Shown here piece after piece: positions 13,453-14,241 of a DNA stretch of 14,241 nucleotides. Within the stretch, counting starts at the first letter, position 1. Each line of letters starts with the position of its first letter. The stretch is from positions 1-14,241 of the forward strand of contig CALGOE010000101.1 of assembly GCA_937958145.1 (NCBI GenBank). The letters run 5' to 3'. A program made the translations under genes and the position numbers. The notes beneath the pieces are model-generated. The model was not told where the DNA came from. It made no database searches and saw only the letters and a program-made list of their open reading frames with translations. This stretch comes from an uncultured Desulfobacca sp. (GTDB lineage Bacteria > Desulfobacterota > Desulfobaccia > Desulfobaccales > Desulfobaccaceae).

Positions 13453-14241
13453 TCATCCTGACAGGCGAGGTCGCCACAGGCAGAATTCCCCGCAGGCCGT
13501 GGCCTCTTCTTCAATCTGGATGGTGGTATGTTCCAGGCCGAAGTCCTCTTTGAGGACCGCCGCCATCTCACAACGGACGTCGTCGCGCCGGCGGCTGCCA
13601 TTGACCACGGCATGCACACTCAAGGCGTAGAGCCCCGAAGTTATGGTCCAGATATGGAGATCATGAATACTTTTGACCCCCGGCACTTCTTCCAGAGTTT
13701 GGGCCACTGCCTGGATATCCAGGTGGCGGGGGGTGGCTTCCATAAGAATTTCCAGAGCTTCCTGGATCAGACGCCAACTGCCGGTGATGATCAGGATACC
13801 GATCAACAGACTGGCTAAGGGGTCAAACCAATACCACCCGCGCCAGAGCATGGCCAAGGAGGCCGTAATGGCCACCACTGATCCCAGACCATCGGCCACC
13901 ACATGCAAAAAGGCGGACCTAAGGTTAATGGAGCGCTCCTGGGATGGGAACAGCAGCCAGGCCGAGATGATATTCACCACCAGTCCGGTGCCGGCGATGA
14001 GCAGCATGGGCCCGCTTTTCACCGCCGGCGGTTCCCACAGCCTCTGATAGGCCTCAAAAAAGATAATGCCACAGATTCCCCAGAGAACCAGGCCATTGAT
14101 AAGGGCGGCCAGAATCTCCAGGCGGTGGTAGCCAAAGGTTTTGGCCGGGGTCGGCGGTTTGGCTGCCCAGGTGATGGCCACCAGACTGAAGAGCAGGGCG
14201 CCCACATCGCTGAACATGTGACCGGCATCACTGATCAGGGC
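13453..14241 (-). CDS. Cation diffusion facilitator (zinc-type CDF transporter), partial
   Basis: A fragment of 262 residues, open at the right edge; about 40-50 N-terminal residues are missing. The first ATG inside the window (14217) is internal, because the frame continues upstream as ALISDAGH. The CDF metal sites are visible: HMFSD (residues 8-12 of the fragment) in TM2 and HVVAD (113-117) in TM5, both the HxxxD pattern typical of Zn2+-selective CzcD/ZitB-like members. FGYHRLEILAALINGLVLW is a signature after TM2. The cytoplasmic C-terminal domain has VKSIHDLHIWTITSG. The usual His-rich TM4-TM5 loop is short here. It exports divalent metal from the cytoplasm by proton antiport. The Lon-like gene starts 50 nt after the stop, so the two are probably co-transcribed. 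Confidence 0.95.
   Translation of the reverse strand, partial: ALISDAGHMFSDVGALLFSLVAITWAAKPPTPAKTFGYHRLEILAALINGLVLWGICGIIFFEAYQRLWEPPAVKSGPMLLIAGTGLVVNIISAWLLFPSQERSINLRSAFLHVVADGLGSVVAITASLAMLWRGWYWFDPLASLLIGILIITGSWRLIQEALEILMEATPRHLDIQAVAQTLEEVPGVKSIHDLHIWTITSGLYALSVHAVVNGSRRRDDVRCEMAAVLKEDFGLEHTTIQIEEEATACGEFCLWRPRLSG

Overview
The window is a stretch of bacterial chromosome with mostly housekeeping and accessory genes, fairly GC-rich, with Shine-Dalgarno-led genes on both strands. The gene types (a paralogous EF-G-like GTPase, a MOSC/MogA pair, full-length NfeD with slipin, a CNB-rhodanese-MauE membrane fusion and a LonC-like protease) fit a Desulfobacterota-type (former Deltaproteobacteria) anaerobe. 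This assignment is inference; no rRNA or strict marker is present.

Layout. Positions 1-819, minus strand: a small Trx-like protein with a Cys/His-rich insertion, then a SAM hydroxide adenosyltransferase (DUF62) cut by the left edge. A divergent 202-bp promoter region follows. Positions 1022-4097, plus strand: EF-G-like GTPase, MOSC-domain protein and MogA/MoaB-type protein, the last two overlapping. Positions 4161-8504, plus strand: a probable operon of NfeD membrane protease, slipin/stomatin, a small Rho_N-like basic protein, a cyclic-nucleotide-binding/rhodanese/MauE fusion and a small lipoprotein. Positions 8505-8912: a gene-free gap occupied mainly by a 260-bp MITE-like element with 20-bp terminal inverted repeats (19/20 match) and an internal 11-bp-stem palindrome. 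Positions 8913-10127, plus strand: an exported AMIN-domain protein with an unrecognised C-terminal half. From 10208 to the right edge, minus strand: CDF zinc transporter (cut by the edge), LonC-like protease and a class I methyltransferase, read in that order.

How the genes may work together. The NfeD/slipin pair is a known membrane quality-control module. Here it lies close upstream of a membrane protein joining a cytoplasmic CRP-type sensor to a periplasmic rhodanese fold (apparently without its catalytic Cys) and a CGC-bearing MauE/DoxX redox domain, followed by a 4-nt-overlapping lipoprotein with a CxxxxC pair. That five-gene set is the best candidate for an undescribed envelope redox or stress system. 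The second noteworthy item is the MITE-like element, whose right terminal repeat contains the first ATG of the downstream gene and so argues for a start at GTG 8913. No CRISPR array, tRNA, rRNA, prophage or defence island was seen.
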